Position numbers and translations under genes: made by a program
Notes under the pieces: model-generated
What the model saw: only the letters and a program-made list of their open reading frames with translations
Databases searched by the model: none
What the model was told of the DNA's origin: nothing
NCBI GenBank assembly: GCA_001821915.1
Contig: MHOR01000002.1
Coordinates: forward strand, 9,411-40,485
DNA from: Candidatus Staskawiczbacteria bacterium RIFCSPHIGHO2_02_FULL_34_10
Lineage (GTDB): Bacteria; Patescibacteriota; Minisyncoccia; Minisyncoccales; Staskawiczbacteraceae
DNA length: 31,075 nt
Reading direction: 5' to 3'
Shown: positions 1-7,333 of the stretch, piece after piece
How the letters are laid out: every line of letters starts with the position of its first letter
Numbering within the stretch: position 1 is the first letter of the stretch

Positions 1-45
1 ATTTTGTCAAAAATTTTGCGCGAGGGAGGATAAAAAAAATAAAGC

Positions 46-675
46 ATGAAAATCGACGTTTATAACGAAAAAGGCGAAGTTACAGGAAGTACCATATTGC
101 CAAAAGAAATATTCCAGGTTCCTATGAACGCTGATTTGGTGCACCAAGTGTTAATTTCACAGACTGCAAATAAAAGACAGGTTTCAGCTCATACAAAAAA
201 CAGAAGCGAAGTAAGGGGAGGAGGCAGAAAGCCATGGAGACAAAAAGGCACTGGACGAGCACGACATGGGTCTACTAGATCTCCTATTTGGAAGGGCGGT
301 GGGGTTTCGGGAGGACCAAGAAATGATAAAAACTTTTCAAAAACTATTCCTACAAAAATGAGAAGAAAGGCATTGTTTATGGTGTTTTCAGAAAAAGCGA
401 AGAATAATTTATTAGTTGTTTTAAATGCATTAGAAATAGAAAATCCAAAAACAAAATTAATGAATGAGATAATTAATAAATTACCTACTCAAAAAGCAAG
501 CAGATTAGTGTTATATTCTAATGGAAGCAATAAGATATTTTTAGCAGCAAGAAATATTGTAAAGACAGGAGTGTCTGAAGTAAGAAATGTGAATTTGGTA
601 GATTTGTTAAATTATAAATATGTATTGATATCAAAGGATGGCATTAAAGAAATAGAGAAAACATTTATTAAATAG
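46..675 (+). CDS. rplD: 50S ribosomal protein L4 (uL4)
   Basis: uL4 binds 23S rRNA and lines the peptide exit tunnel with a long basic loop. The 209-residue length is normal. The loop is seen at about residues 57-75 (RGGGRKPWRQKGTGRARHG), followed by the family's SPIWKGGG and GGPRN stretches. It is the first gene in the window, so rpsJ and rplC are probably just upstream. A GAGGGAGGA purine run at 22-30 ends 15 nt before the ATG, too far for a standard Shine-Dalgarno site. The TAG stop is followed at once by TAGTT heptads of the next spacer. Confidence 0.97.
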   Translation: MKIDVYNEKGEVTGSTILPKEIFQVPMNADLVHQVLISQTANKRQVSAHTKNRSEVRGGGRKPWRQKGTGRARHGSTRSPIWKGGGVSGGPRNDKNFSKTIPTKMRRKALFMVFSEKAKNNLLVVLNALEIENPKTKLMNEIINKLPTQKASRLVLYSNGSNKIFLAARNIVKTGVSEVRNVNLVDLLNYKYVLISKDGIKEIEKTFIK

Positions 676-769
676 TTATTAGTTTATAGTTAATAGTTTT
701 AGTTAATTAGTTCTTAGTTAACTAAAAACTAAAAAAACTATAACCAATAACTAATAACCAAGAACTAAC
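676..769 (+). repeat. Heptad hairpin spacer, TAGTT family
   Basis: The left arm is a run of 7-nt units ending TAGTT (AATAGTT, ATTAGTT, TATAGTT, AATAGTT, CTTAGTT). The right arm is the complementary run (AACTAAA, TAACCAA, TAACTAA, GAACTAA). Together they form one long imperfect AT-rich hairpin filling the rplD-rplW gap. The rplW GTG start begins one base after the last right-arm unit, with no Shine-Dalgarno site. A related element precedes murA at 28560-28689. Confidence 0.8.
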
Positions 770-1213
770 GTGGCTTTATTTGATTTTTTAAAAAGAAAAA
801 AGGAAGTTCAAAAAGCAAAGGAGAAGTCTCCTGATAAGACTCAAAAAACACAGAAAAAATCTAGTGAGGGTTTAGTTAAAAATGAAATTAAGGAAGTTGT
901 TAAAGAGGCTAAAGAAAAAAAATCAAAAAAAGATTATAAATTTTCGTACGCAGTGATAAGGGAGCCGCATATTTCTGAAAAAGCAACTTACCTTGGAAAT
1001 AGCGATAAATATACTTTTAAGGTATATGATAATGCAAACAAGCTTGAAATTAAAAAATCTATTGAAGGAATCTATAGAGTAGATGTATTAGCTGTTAATA
1101 TTATAAAAATTCCAGCCAAGAAAAGAAGAATAGGTAAAACCCAAGGGTTTAAAAAAGGTCATACAAAAGCAATTGTTACTATTAAAGAGGGTCAAAAAAT
1201 AGAGGTTTTTTAA
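770..1213 (+). CDS. rplW: 50S ribosomal protein L23 (uL23) with Lys-rich N-terminal extension
   Basis: uL23 sits at the exit-tunnel rim and docks trigger factor and SRP. The family core starts near residue 58 with YAVIREPHISEKA and runs to the C-terminus, including the basic KKRRIGKTQGFKKGHTKA segment. Residues 1-55 are an extra, mostly Lys/Glu extension beginning MALFDFLKRKK. Family members are usually about 95-100 residues, so 147 is long. The start is GTG directly after the hairpin spacer and has no Shine-Dalgarno site. A later in-frame start is possible, but none lies at the core boundary. Confidence 0.95.
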   Translation: MALFDFLKRKKEVQKAKEKSPDKTQKTQKKSSEGLVKNEIKEVVKEAKEKKSKKDYKFSYAVIREPHISEKATYLGNSDKYTFKVYDNANKLEIKKSIEGIYRVDVLAVNIIKIPAKKRRIGKTQGFKKGHTKAIVTIKEGQKIEVF

Positions 1214-1333
1214 AATCTCTCTTACGAATTACAAATCAGGCCGAATTACGAATATTCGTAATTCGAAAAAATTCGTAATCAGCCTTCGGGATGTCCTATG
1301 GGACAAGCGTAGGGAAATTTATCGCAATAAATT
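1214..1333 (+). repeat. Hairpin spacer, CGAATTA family, with CAGCCTTCGGGAT repeat
   Basis: Units of CGAATTA/GAATTAC lead into the inverted stretch GAATTACGAATATTCGTAATTC, read in two halves at about 1242-1264, and a second complementary half follows. A repeat beginning AATCAGCCTTCGGGAT lies at 1277-1309 and recurs at 5801, 5836 and 26892. The rplB ATG follows an AATAAATT tail, and the same tail precedes rplE (5881-5898). Confidence 0.7.
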
Positions 1334-2191
1334 ATGAAAATTTTTAAACCAACAACTGCATCGAGGAGAGGAATGACAGGAATTGATTTTTCTTTGCTTA
1401 CAAAAAAGAGAGCAGAAAAAAGACTTATAAAAAATATAAGAAGAAGTGTTGGCAGATCAAAAGCTTCTGGAAGAATTACTACAAGACATAAAGGAGGAGG
1501 AGTAAAAAGACTTTACAGAATTATTGAATTCAGTCAGACTATAATGAATAGTCCCGCAAAAGTAATTGCTTTGGAGTATGATCCAAATAGAACAGCTTTT
1601 ATCGCTTTAATTGAATATTCCTCTTTACCTCGCGATTCATCAGGACAAACTACAAGAAGGCAGTATATTATTGCTCCACAGGGTTTAAAAGTGGGTGATG
1701 AGGTTGTTTTTTCGGACAATAGTTCATTAAAACCGGGCAACAGGATGAAATTAAAGAATATATCTGTTGGAGCATCTGTATATAATATTGAATTAGAACC
1801 TGGTCGTGGAGGTAAATTAGTCAGATCGGCAGGAAGCGCAGCTCAAGTTTTAGCTCAAGAAAACCGTCTTACTGATTTAAAAATGCCTTCAGGAGAAATA
1901 AGAAAAGTAAATGGAGAGTGTTTTGCTACAATAGGAATGGTTTCGAATCCAGAAAACAGATTTTATAGGGTGGGTAAAGCCGGAAAATCAAGGCTAAAAG
2001 GAAGAAGACCGCACGTAAGAGGATCAGCTATGAATCCGGTGGACCATCCACATGGTGGCGGAGAGGGTAGGCAGCCAATTGGTTTAAAACATCCAAAAAC
2101 TCCATGGGGATTGCCAGCGCTAGGAGTAAAAACAAGAAATAGGAAAAAGTGGACAAATAAATATATTATTCAAAGGAGAAAAAAGAAATAA
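1334..2191 (+). CDS. rplB: 50S ribosomal protein L2 (uL2)
   Basis: uL2 is a primary 23S rRNA binder needed for subunit association and peptidyl transferase activity. Its 285 residues, slightly longer than usual, include the early RRSVGRSKASGRITTRHKGG segment and the invariant VDHPHGGGEGRQPIG motif near the C-terminus, containing the conserved histidine. The protein ends in a basic KKK tail. Its TAA stop abuts the rpsS ATG with no gap, so the two genes are probably translationally coupled. Confidence 0.98.
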   Translation: MKIFKPTTASRRGMTGIDFSLLTKKRAEKRLIKNIRRSVGRSKASGRITTRHKGGGVKRLYRIIEFSQTIMNSPAKVIALEYDPNRTAFIALIEYSSLPRDSSGQTTRRQYIIAPQGLKVGDEVVFSDNSSLKPGNRMKLKNISVGASVYNIELEPGRGGKLVRSAGSAAQVLAQENRLTDLKMPSGEIRKVNGECFATIGMVSNPENRFYRVGKAGKSRLKGRRPHVRGSAMNPVDHPHGGGEGRQPIGLKHPKTPWGLPALGVKTRNRKKWTNKYIIQRRKKK

Positions 2192-2524
2192 ATGTCAAGA
2201 AGTTTGAAAAAAGGTCCCTATGTGGATCAAAAATTAATCGAAAAGGTTTTAAATTTAAGAAAAGACGAAAAAGTTATTATTAAAACCTGGGCAAGGCATT
2301 CTACAATTTCACCGGAAATGGTGGGGTTTACATTTGGAGTTCATAATGGAAAAGAATTTATTCCCGTATATATTGCAGAGGATATGGTGGGTCATAAATT
2401 GGGAGAGTTTTCAGCTACAACTAAATTTATAAGACATGGAGGTCGAATGCAAAAAGATATAGAATCTGGAGCTTTGCAAAAAGAAGCATCCAAAACAGTA
2501 GCGGCAACAAAACCAATAAAATAA
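2192..2524 (+). CDS. rpsS: 30S ribosomal protein S19 (uS19)
   Basis: uS19 is a 30S head protein that contacts uS13 and the A-site tRNA region. The start MSRSLKKGPYVDQKL and the VGHKLGEFSATTKFIRHGG motif are diagnostic. It is 110 residues, with about 15 extra C-terminal residues beyond the typical length. The ATG directly follows the rplB stop. An AAAGGAG run about 14 nt upstream lies inside rplB and is at most a weak ribosome-binding site. Confidence 0.97.
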   Translation: MSRSLKKGPYVDQKLIEKVLNLRKDEKVIIKTWARHSTISPEMVGFTFGVHNGKEFIPVYIAEDMVGHKLGEFSATTKFIRHGGRMQKDIESGALQKEASKTVAATKPIK

Positions 2525-2542
2525 GCGAGACAAAGTGAGCTT

Positions 2543-2635
2543 ACCCCGCCCTCTAAGCAGTCTAAATTTTAGAAGATAGATTGTTTGGACCGCATAGAGG
2601 GCGGGGTGATGATATTCGCTTCGCTCATAATCATC
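2543..2635 (+). repeat. Two stacked hairpins before rplV
   Basis: A 13-bp perfect GC-rich stem pairs ACCCCGCCCTCTA (2543-2555) with TAGAGGGCGGGGT (2595-2607) around a TCTAAATTTTAGA inner hairpin. It is followed at 2608-2635 by a second hairpin, GATGAT to ATCATC, whose tip carries GCTTCGC. The second hairpin ends immediately before the rplV ATG, so the start region is structured and lacks a Shine-Dalgarno site. Confidence 0.75.
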
Positions 2636-3067
2636 ATGGAAGTAAAAGCATCATTAAATAATTTAAGAACAGCTCCCAGAAAAGTAAGACAAGTAGTTGA
2701 TCTAGTAAGAAATAAAAGTATTTCTGAAGCTAGAAACTTACTTGAATTTACAGTAAAAAAATCTTCAGAGCCAGTTTTAAAACTTTTAAATAGCGCAGTT
2801 TCATCTGCAGTGCATGATTTTAAATTAAATGAAGTTGATTTATATGTTTCTAAAATTACTGTTGATGAGGGGCCTAAATTAAAAAGATGGCATGCAATGA
2901 GCCGTGGCAGGGCATATCCAATTATTAAAAGAACATCAAATATAAATCTTATATTGAGTGAAGTGAATCAAACGGAAAAAGGTAAGAAAAATAAAAAATC
3001 AAAAATCAAAATGCAAAATGACAATGCAAAATTAAAAAATAAAAAACGCGCGAAGCGCGATACATAA
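2636..3067 (+). CDS. rplV: 50S ribosomal protein L22 (uL22) with repeat-encoded C-terminal tail
   Basis: uL22 lines the exit tunnel together with uL4. I chose the ATG at 2636 because MEVKASLNNLRTAPRKVRQV is the family N-terminus. The open frame extends 17 codons further up, but through the hairpins. The core ends near residue 108, after the SRGRAYPIIKRTSNINLIL hook. Residues from about 117 to 143 are encoded by the left arm of an AAAATCA/AAAATGC heptad hairpin, ending in a CGCGC-GAA-GCGCG mini-hairpin just before the stop. The tail is therefore translated repeat DNA and very basic. Confidence 0.95.
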   Translation: MEVKASLNNLRTAPRKVRQVVDLVRNKSISEARNLLEFTVKKSSEPVLKLLNSAVSSAVHDFKLNEVDLYVSKITVDEGPKLKRWHAMSRGRAYPIIKRTSNINLILSEVNQTEKGKKNKKSKIKMQNDNAKLKNKKRAKRDT

Positions 3068-3111
3068 ATTTTAAAATTTGATTTTTAAATTTTACATTTA
3101 ACAAAGAAATT
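2988..3111 (+). repeat. Heptad hairpin, AAAATCA/AAAATGC family, overlapping rplV
   Basis: The left arm (AAAAATC, AAAATGC and AAAATTA-type units) lies inside the rplV reading frame. The tip is CGCGC-GAA-GCGCG at 3047-3059. The right arm (ATTTGAT, TTTTAAA, TTTTACA) runs up to the rpsC ATG. This family's left arm has few stop codons, which explains why translation of rplV continues through it. Confidence 0.75.
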
Positions 3112-3780
3112 ATGACTCACAAAGTTCACCCAAAAGCATTTAGAATAAAGGGAATGGAGGATTTCAATATTCGCGGTTTTTATGGTGAAAAAATGCCGCA
3201 ATACTTAGAGGAAGATTTTTTGATTAAGGATTTTTTAAAGACTAAATTGAAGGAAGCTTCAGTTGCTAATATAGAAATAGAACATTCCGCCAATAAATTA
3301 AATATTATTATTGAGACAGCAAGACCGGGTTTAATTATTGGAAGAGGAGGAGAGGGAGTTGAAATTTTAAAAAAAATGGTGGAGAGTAAAATTGCAAAAA
3401 ATACAAAAAAATCTGTTGTGGCTAAAACTTCGGCACGACAAATAAAAATAGACATTAAGGAAATAAAAAATCCTTGGAGTTCAGCATCGTTAGTTGCTCA
3501 AATGTCCGCTCAGCAGATTGAAAAAAGAATTCCATTTAGGCAAGTTTTAAAGAGAAATATTGAAAGAGTTATGCAAAATAAAGAGGCGAAAGGTATTAGA
3601 ATGGAAGTTTCTGGAAGATTAAATGGAATTGAAATTGCAAGACGTGAATGGCTTACTCAAGGTAGAATGCCCCGACAAACAATAAGAGCAGATATTGATT
3701 ACGCGCAAGATGAGGCTCATTGCACATATGGAGCCATCGGAGTTAAAGTTTGGATATATAAAGGAGATAAATTTAATTAA
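3112..3780 (+). CDS. rpsC: 30S ribosomal protein S3 (uS3)
   Basis: uS3 forms part of the mRNA entry channel. The 222-residue protein starts MTHKVHPKAFRIK and has the KH domain with GLIIGRGGEGVEILKK (GxxG loop) around residues 79-94. The C-terminal domain carries GRLNGIEIARREW and GRMPRQTIRADIDY. The start ATG follows the right arm of a heptad hairpin, with no Shine-Dalgarno site. Gene order rplV-rpsC-rplP is the standard S10 operon order. Confidence 0.98.
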   Translation: MTHKVHPKAFRIKGMEDFNIRGFYGEKMPQYLEEDFLIKDFLKTKLKEASVANIEIEHSANKLNIIIETARPGLIIGRGGEGVEILKKMVESKIAKNTKKSVVAKTSARQIKIDIKEIKNPWSSASLVAQMSAQQIEKRIPFRQVLKRNIERVMQNKEAKGIRMEVSGRLNGIEIARREWLTQGRMPRQTIRADIDYAQDEAHCTYGAIGVKVWIYKGDKFN

Positions 3781-3922
3781 AACGAATTCAAAAATCAAAA
3801 TGCAAAATTAAGGAGTCGCGCCGAGGCGCGACAATATATAATCCCGACCGTGGGCGGGATACTAAAATTTTACACTTTAATATTTGCATTTTAAATTTAA
3901 GTGAGCCATAAGGCGAACAATT
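3781..3922 (+). repeat. Heptad hairpin with two GC-rich tip hairpins (copy 1)
   Basis: The outer AT-rich arms (AAAATCA, AAATGCA, AATTAAG; then ATTTTAC, ACTTTAA, TATTTGC, ATTTTAA) enclose two short hairpins, GTCGCGCC-GAG-GGCGCGAC and ATCCCG...CGGGAT. Copies with the same plan lie at 4846 and 8637 and, with different tips, at 20280. The rplP ATG follows about 20 nt after the right arm. Confidence 0.8.
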
Positions 3923-4339
3923 ATGTCATTATTAATGCCCAAAAAAGTAAAACACAGAAAGTGGCACAAAGGCAGAACGAAAGGTGTCGAAACTAGGGCT
4001 ACCCAACTTAATTTTGGCAGTTTTGGATTAAAGTCAATGGGTACAAAATGGATTACGGCGCGACAAATTGAATCTGCAAGACGTTATATAATAAGATATA
4101 TGAAGAAAGGAGGCAAAATATGGGTTAGGATTTTTCCAGATAAGCCGGTAACATCTAAGGGAGAGGAGGTGCCATTGGGAGGTGGAAAGGGAGCAGTGGA
4201 TCACTATGTATTTCCTATAAAACCCGGAAGAATTATTTTTGAAATTGATGGATTAAAAGAAGAAGTAGCGCGAGAAGCGCTTCGCGGAGCTTCAATGAAG
4301 TTACCAATTAAAACGAAAATTATTAAAAGAGAAGCATAG
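3923..4339 (+). CDS. rplP: 50S ribosomal protein L16 (uL16)
   Basis: uL16 organises the A-site tRNA contact region of the 50S subunit. The 138 residues include the family N-terminus LLMPKKVKHRKWHKGR, the QIESARR and IWVRIFPDKPVTSK segments, and the GGGKGAVDHYVFPIKPGRI loop. Translation could start at the first ATG (MSLLMPKK) or at the internal ATG four codons later. The first fits the family better. Only two bases separate its stop from rpmC. Confidence 0.97.
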   Translation: MSLLMPKKVKHRKWHKGRTKGVETRATQLNFGSFGLKSMGTKWITARQIESARRYIIRYMKKGGKIWVRIFPDKPVTSKGEEVPLGGGKGAVDHYVFPIKPGRIIFEIDGLKEEVAREALRGASMKLPIKTKIIKREA

Positions 4340-4341
4340 AT

Positions 4342-4530
4342 ATGAAAACTGAAGAATTAAGAAATAAGGATAAAAGTGAATTAGAAAAGCTAGTTTACGA
4401 CTTAAGAAAAAAGCTAAGTGATGTTAGGTTTAATTTTTCCTCAACTCAATTAAAAAATGTAAAAGAAATTAGCAATATGAAAAAGGAAATTGCCAGAATA
4501 TTAACGATTATACGAGAAAATAGTAAATAG
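4342..4530 (+). CDS. rpmC: 50S ribosomal protein L29 (uL29)
   Basis: uL29 is a small helical-hairpin protein next to uL23 at the exit tunnel. The 62 residues are the expected size, with ELRNKDKSELEKLVYDLRKKL followed by the KNVKEISNMKKEIARILTIIRE helix, matching the family pattern. The gene starts two bases after rplP. Its TAG stop belongs to the first unit of the downstream TAGAAAA-type heptads. Confidence 0.95.
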   Translation: MKTEELRNKDKSELEKLVYDLRKKLSDVRFNFSSTQLKNVKEISNMKKEIARILTIIRENSK

Positions 4531-4611
4531 AAATTAGAAAATAGAATACCTGTCTGCCGGCAGGCAGGCGAACGTCAAAATTCTACTTTCTAGATTCTAA
4601 ATTCTAAATTT
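4531..4611 (+). repeat. Heptad hairpin, TAGAAAA family, with CCTGTCTGCCGGCAGGCAGG palindrome
   Basis: The left arm units AATAGTA, AATAGAA, ATTAGAA and AATAGAA pair with the right arm units ATTCTAC, TTTCTAG and ATTCTAA. The tip is a GC-rich palindrome at 4550-4569, a sequence I recall as common in Parcubacteria genomes. The rpsQ ATG follows the right arm directly. Confidence 0.8.
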
Positions 4612-4845
4612 ATGCCTAAAAAGAAATTAACAGGAATTGTAGTCTCTGATAAGATGCAAAAGACAGTAGTTGTTAAAGTAGAAAGGATTAAGGAGCATCA
4701 AAAATATAAAAAGAGATATAAAATTCACAAAAAATACAAAGCCCATGATGAAAGTCAACAATATCATATTGGTGATACTGTTATGATTGAAGAAACTGCG
4801 CCGATTTCAAAAGATAAGAATTGGAAGGTAATTAGCAAAGTGTAA
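4612..4845 (+). CDS. rpsQ: 30S ribosomal protein S17 (uS17)
   Basis: uS17 is a primary 16S rRNA-binding protein with an OB fold. The 77 residues begin MPKKKLTGIVVSDKMQKTVV and contain the ERIKEHQKYKKR and IGDTVMIEETAPISKDKNW segments typical of the family. The start follows TTCTAAATTT of the hairpin right arm and has no Shine-Dalgarno site. Confidence 0.97.
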   Translation: MPKKKLTGIVVSDKMQKTVVVKVERIKEHQKYKKRYKIHKKYKAHDESQQYHIGDTVMIEETAPISKDKNWKVISKV

Positions 4846-5007
4846 AAATCAAAAATCAAAATGCAAAATTAAGGAGTCGCGCCACAACGCGACAATATAT
4901 AATCCCGCCAGTGGGCGGGATACTAAAATTTTACACTTTGTGTCGCAAGACGAACTCGTTTCATATTTTCATTTTAAATTTAAGAGAGCCCAATAGGGCG
5001 AACGATC
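4846..5007 (+). repeat. Heptad hairpin with two GC-rich tip hairpins (copy 2)
   Basis: It has the same plan as the 3781 copy. The first tip is GTCGCG-CCACAA-CGCGAC, so the stem is kept but the loop is enlarged. The second is ATCCCGCC-AGT-GGGCGGGAT, perfectly paired where copy 1 has a mismatch. About 25 nt of extra sequence (TGTCGCAAGACGAACTCG) is inserted in the right arm, and an AGAGAGCCC tail leads to rplN. Confidence 0.8.
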
Positions 5008-5376
5008 ATGATTCAATTAAGATCAATGTTAAAAGTTGCAGATAATTCTGGTGCAAGAATAATCCAGTGTGTTAACGTTCCTGGTGGAACGCGCAGACGT
5101 TATGCTCAATTAGGAGATATTATTGTAGGAACGGTGAAAAAAGCAGATCCAAGAAAATTGGTTAAAAAACACGAAGTCGTAAAAGCGGTTATTGTAAGAC
5201 AAAGAAAAGAATTTAGAAGGCAAGATGGTTCTTATATTCGTTTTGATGATAATGCAGTAGTTGTTTTAGCAGAAGGAAAGTTACCAAAAGGGGGAAGGGT
5301 TTTTGGTCCAGTGGCAAAAGAATTAAAAGATAAAGGGTTTGATAAAATAGCTATGATGGCAGCCGAACTACTTTAG
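5008..5376 (+). CDS. rplN: 50S ribosomal protein L14 (uL14)
   Basis: uL14 lies at the subunit interface and contacts 16S rRNA. The 122-residue length is exactly the family norm. It starts MIQLRSMLKVADNSGARIIQ and contains GDIIVGTVKKADPR, the RQDGSYIRFDDNAVV motif and the GRVFGPVAKELKDKGFDKI C-terminus. The TAG stop runs straight into TAGAAAA heptads. Confidence 0.98.
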   Translation: MIQLRSMLKVADNSGARIIQCVNVPGGTRRRYAQLGDIIVGTVKKADPRKLVKKHEVVKAVIVRQRKEFRRQDGSYIRFDDNAVVVLAEGKLPKGGRVFGPVAKELKDKGFDKIAMMAAELL

Positions 5377-5407
5377 AAATTAGAAAATAGTAAATAGAAA
5401 ATAGAAT
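5377..5407 (+). repeat. Half heptad element, TAGAAAA family
   Basis: Only left-arm units are present (AATTAGA, AAATAGT, AAATAGA, AAATAGA), with no complementary right arm. The rplX ATG follows immediately. It is either a decayed hairpin or a bare heptad tract. Confidence 0.65.
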
Positions 5408-5737
5408 ATGAAAATAAAAAAAGGCGACAATGTATTAATAATTTCTGGTAAAGACAAAGGTAAGACAGCAAAGGTATTAAAATCTTTTCCGAAAGAAAGA
5501 AAGATTTTAGTTGATGGGGTTAATTTGAAAAAAAAGCATGTAAAGCCTAAAAAACAAGGAGAGAAAGGTCAAGTAATAAAAATTCCAGCTCCATTTGATG
5601 TTTCTGATGTAAAATTTATTTGTCCAAAATGCAGTAAAGCCACAAGATTAGGTTATAAAATTATTAATGACCTTCCAGATCTTTCGGGGCAAACTAAAAA
5701 GCTTAGAGTTTGTAAAAAGTGTGGTTTAGAGGTATAA
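5408..5737 (+). CDS. rplX: 50S ribosomal protein L24 (uL24), zinc-ribbon form
   Basis: uL24 initiates 50S assembly. The N-terminal KOW motif reads GDNVLIISGKDKGKTAKVLK at about residues 6-25, and VDGVNLKKKHVKPKK follows. The C-terminal part keeps two Cys pairs (CPKC and CKKC), so this is the metal-binding type. Length is 109 residues. The ATG follows heptad units and has no Shine-Dalgarno site. Confidence 0.96.
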   Translation: MKIKKGDNVLIISGKDKGKTAKVLKSFPKERKILVDGVNLKKKHVKPKKQGEKGQVIKIPAPFDVSDVKFICPKCSKATRLGYKIINDLPDLSGQTKKLRVCKKCGLEV

Positions 5738-5898
5738 CCGAACCTCCTATGAATTACGAATGCAATCGAATTACGAATAACGGACACCGAACACATTCGT
5801 AACCAGCCTTCGGGATGCCCTGGGGTCAAGCGGAAAATCAGCCTTCGGGATGTCCTGCTGGTCAAGCGTAATTCGTAAGGAATTTATAACAATAAATT
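5738..5898 (+). repeat. CGAATTA-type hairpin spacer with two CAGCCTTCGGGAT repeats
   Basis: GAATTACGAAT units near 5750-5780 pair with GTAATTCGTAA near 5868-5878. Between them lie two tandem copies of a repeat starting CAGCCTTCGGGAT and ending GGTCAAGCG (5804-5832 and 5838-5867), also found once at 1277. The AATAAATT tail before rplE matches the one before rplB. Confidence 0.7.
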
Positions 5899-6477
5899 AT
5901 GGAAAAATTACAAAAAAAATACAAAGAGAAGATTATTCCAGCTATGATGGATCGCTTTGGATACAAAAATCCTATGGCTGTTCCATCAATTAGAAAGGTT
6001 ACTATTAATAGTTCTTTTGGAAAAGATGTAGCAACTAAAACTTCTGGAGAGAGAGAAAAAATACAAAAACTTATTATACAAGATATAGCCCTAATTTCAG
6101 GACAAAAACCTCAACTGGTTAAATCAAAAAAATCAATTGCTGGCTTTAAATTAAGGGAAGGACTTGAAATTGCGGCTATGGTAACTCTAAGAAAAGGTAG
6201 AATGTGGGATTTTTTGGAAAGATTAATTTATTTATCTTTGCCAAGGTCTCGTGACTTTAAGGGTATTGAAATAAAATCTGTAGATAAGGGTGGAAATTTA
6301 AACATTGGATTTCGTGAACACATTAATTTTCCAGAAATTTTTTCGGAAAAAGAAAAAACAATTTTCGGTTTAGAGGTTACAGTTTCTACAAATGCTAAAG
6401 ATAGTAAAAAAGGTTTAGAATTATTCAGATTAATAGGCTTTCCAATTAAGGAAGAGAAAATAGAAAATAGAAAGTAG
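5899..6477 (+). CDS. rplE: 50S ribosomal protein L5 (uL5)
   Basis: uL5 binds 5S rRNA in the central protuberance. The 192 residues include the family NPMAVPSIRKVTINSSFG start region, GQKPQLVKSKKSIAGFKLREG, and LPRSRDFKGIE. The family core ends near GFPIKE. The last residues (EEKIENRK) and the TAG stop are supplied by the first TAGAAAA-type heptads of the next spacer. Confidence 0.97.
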   Translation: MEKLQKKYKEKIIPAMMDRFGYKNPMAVPSIRKVTINSSFGKDVATKTSGEREKIQKLIIQDIALISGQKPQLVKSKKSIAGFKLREGLEIAAMVTLRKGRMWDFLERLIYLSLPRSRDFKGIEIKSVDKGGNLNIGFREHINFPEIFSEKEKTIFGLEVTVSTNAKDSKKGLELFRLIGFPIKEEKIENRK

Positions 6478-6532
6478 AATGTTAACGTTTCGTATTCTAG
6501 ATTCTATTTTCTAGATTCTAGATTCTAAATTT
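6466..6532 (+). repeat. Heptad hairpin, TAGAAAA family
   Basis: The left arm (AATAGAA, AATAGAA, AGTAGAA) overlaps the end of rplE. The loop reads GTTAACGTTTCG, identical in the copy at 20519. The right arm units are TATTCTA, GATTCTA, TTTTCTA, GATTCTA, GATTCTA. The rpsN ATG follows after AATTT. Confidence 0.85.
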
Positions 6533-6718
6533 ATGGCTAAAACATCACAAATCGCAAGCGCAAAAAAGAAACCAAAGTACTCTTCAAGATTGATAAGACG
6601 CTGTTTTAAGTGCGGAAGAAGAAGGGGGTTTATGAGAGCATTTGGACTATGTAGAATATGTTTTAGAGAATTAGCAAATAAAGGCGAAATCCCAGGAGTA
6701 ACCAAGTCTTCTTGGTAA
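6533..6718 (+). CDS. rpsN: 30S ribosomal protein S14, zinc-binding type (uS14)
   Basis: uS14 is a 30S head protein. At 61 residues it is the short type Z form (rpsZ in some naming). Two Cys pairs bind zinc: CFKC at about residues 24-27 and CRIC at about 40-43, followed by FRELANKGEIPGVTKSSW. The start follows the hairpin right arm. Its position between rplE and rpsH is standard. Confidence 0.97.
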   Translation: MAKTSQIASAKKKPKYSSRLIRRCFKCGRRRGFMRAFGLCRICFRELANKGEIPGVTKSSW

Positions 6719-6840
6719 TTTCGAATGAAGAATTTCGAATTTCGAATAAAATCATAATTTCGAATTTCAAAAACACGTTTCAAAATTTAATCATTTAAAA
6801 TTTATTCAAAATTAAAAATTAGAAATTTAAAATTCAAACC
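6719..6840 (+). repeat. AATTTCG-family heptad spacer
   Basis: Units AATTTCG, AATGAAG, AATTTCG, AATTTCG come first. Then follows a stretch with CACGTTTCAAAATT, AATCATTTAAAATTTATTC and AAATTAAAAATT, and rpsH starts directly afterwards. The second part recurs nearly unchanged before mreB (about 29996-30055), forming a roughly 60-bp dispersed repeat. Confidence 0.75.
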
Positions 6841-7230
6841 ATGACTGATCCAATCACGGACATGTTAAATCAAATAAGAAATGCGCAAGCTATTGCAAAA
6901 ACAGAGGTTTTGTTGCCTTTCTCAAAATTGAAAAATGAAGTTGCAATAATTTTAGCGCAAGAAGGATTTTTAGGAGATGTGAAGAAAAATGTAAAAGGTA
7001 AAAATAAAATACTTAAAATTAATCTGAAATACGATAATGGAGTACCAGCTATTGAGGGAATTAGAAGAGTTTCAAAGCCTGGCCAAAGAATTTATGTAAA
7101 GAATATTGATATAAGAAAAGTTAGAGGGGGATTTGGAGTGGCAATAATTTCAACACCAAAAGGTTTAATGACAAATAATCAAGCGAGAAAGGCAAAGTTG
7201 GGCGGGGAGGTTTTTTGTGAGGTTTGGTAG
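6841..7230 (+). CDS. rpsH: 30S ribosomal protein S8 (uS8)
   Basis: uS8 is a primary 16S rRNA binder and, in well-studied bacteria, the autoregulator of the spc operon. The 129 residues open MTDPITDMLNQIRNAQA and contain RISKPGQRIY-like RRVSKPGQRIYVK and the IISTPKGLMTNNQARKAKLGGEVFCEVW C-terminus (read in two pieces). It is the last gene before the operon is interrupted at 7242-7646. Confidence 0.97.
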   Translation: MTDPITDMLNQIRNAQAIAKTEVLLPFSKLKNEVAIILAQEGFLGDVKKNVKGKNKILKINLKYDNGVPAIEGIRRVSKPGQRIYVKNIDIRKVRGGFGVAIISTPKGLMTNNQARKAKLGGEVFCEVW

Positions 7231-7241
7231 GGGGCGCTTCA

Positions 7242-7302
7242 GTTATTTCCCTACAAAAGAGCCCGGGGCTCACTAGGCGAGGCACTTTTGTAGGGAAATA
7301 AC
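7242..7302 (+). repeat. 18-bp perfect inverted repeat after rpsH
   Basis: GTTATTTCCCTACAAAAG (7242-7259) is the exact complement of 7285-7302. The loop holds a smaller hairpin, GAGCCC-G-GGGCTC (7259-7271). A GGTTTTTTAC run follows about 12 nt later, so it could block or end transcription out of rpsH, but it lacks the tight T-run of an intrinsic terminator. Confidence 0.8.
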
Positions 7303-7333
7303 CTCGCTTTGATGGTTTTTTACGGATTGTATA

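Noticed and set aside
4531..4611. CRISPR-like array from short repeats
   Set aside because: Units are 7 nt, degenerate, without spacers and arranged as complementary arms, and no cas genes are near.
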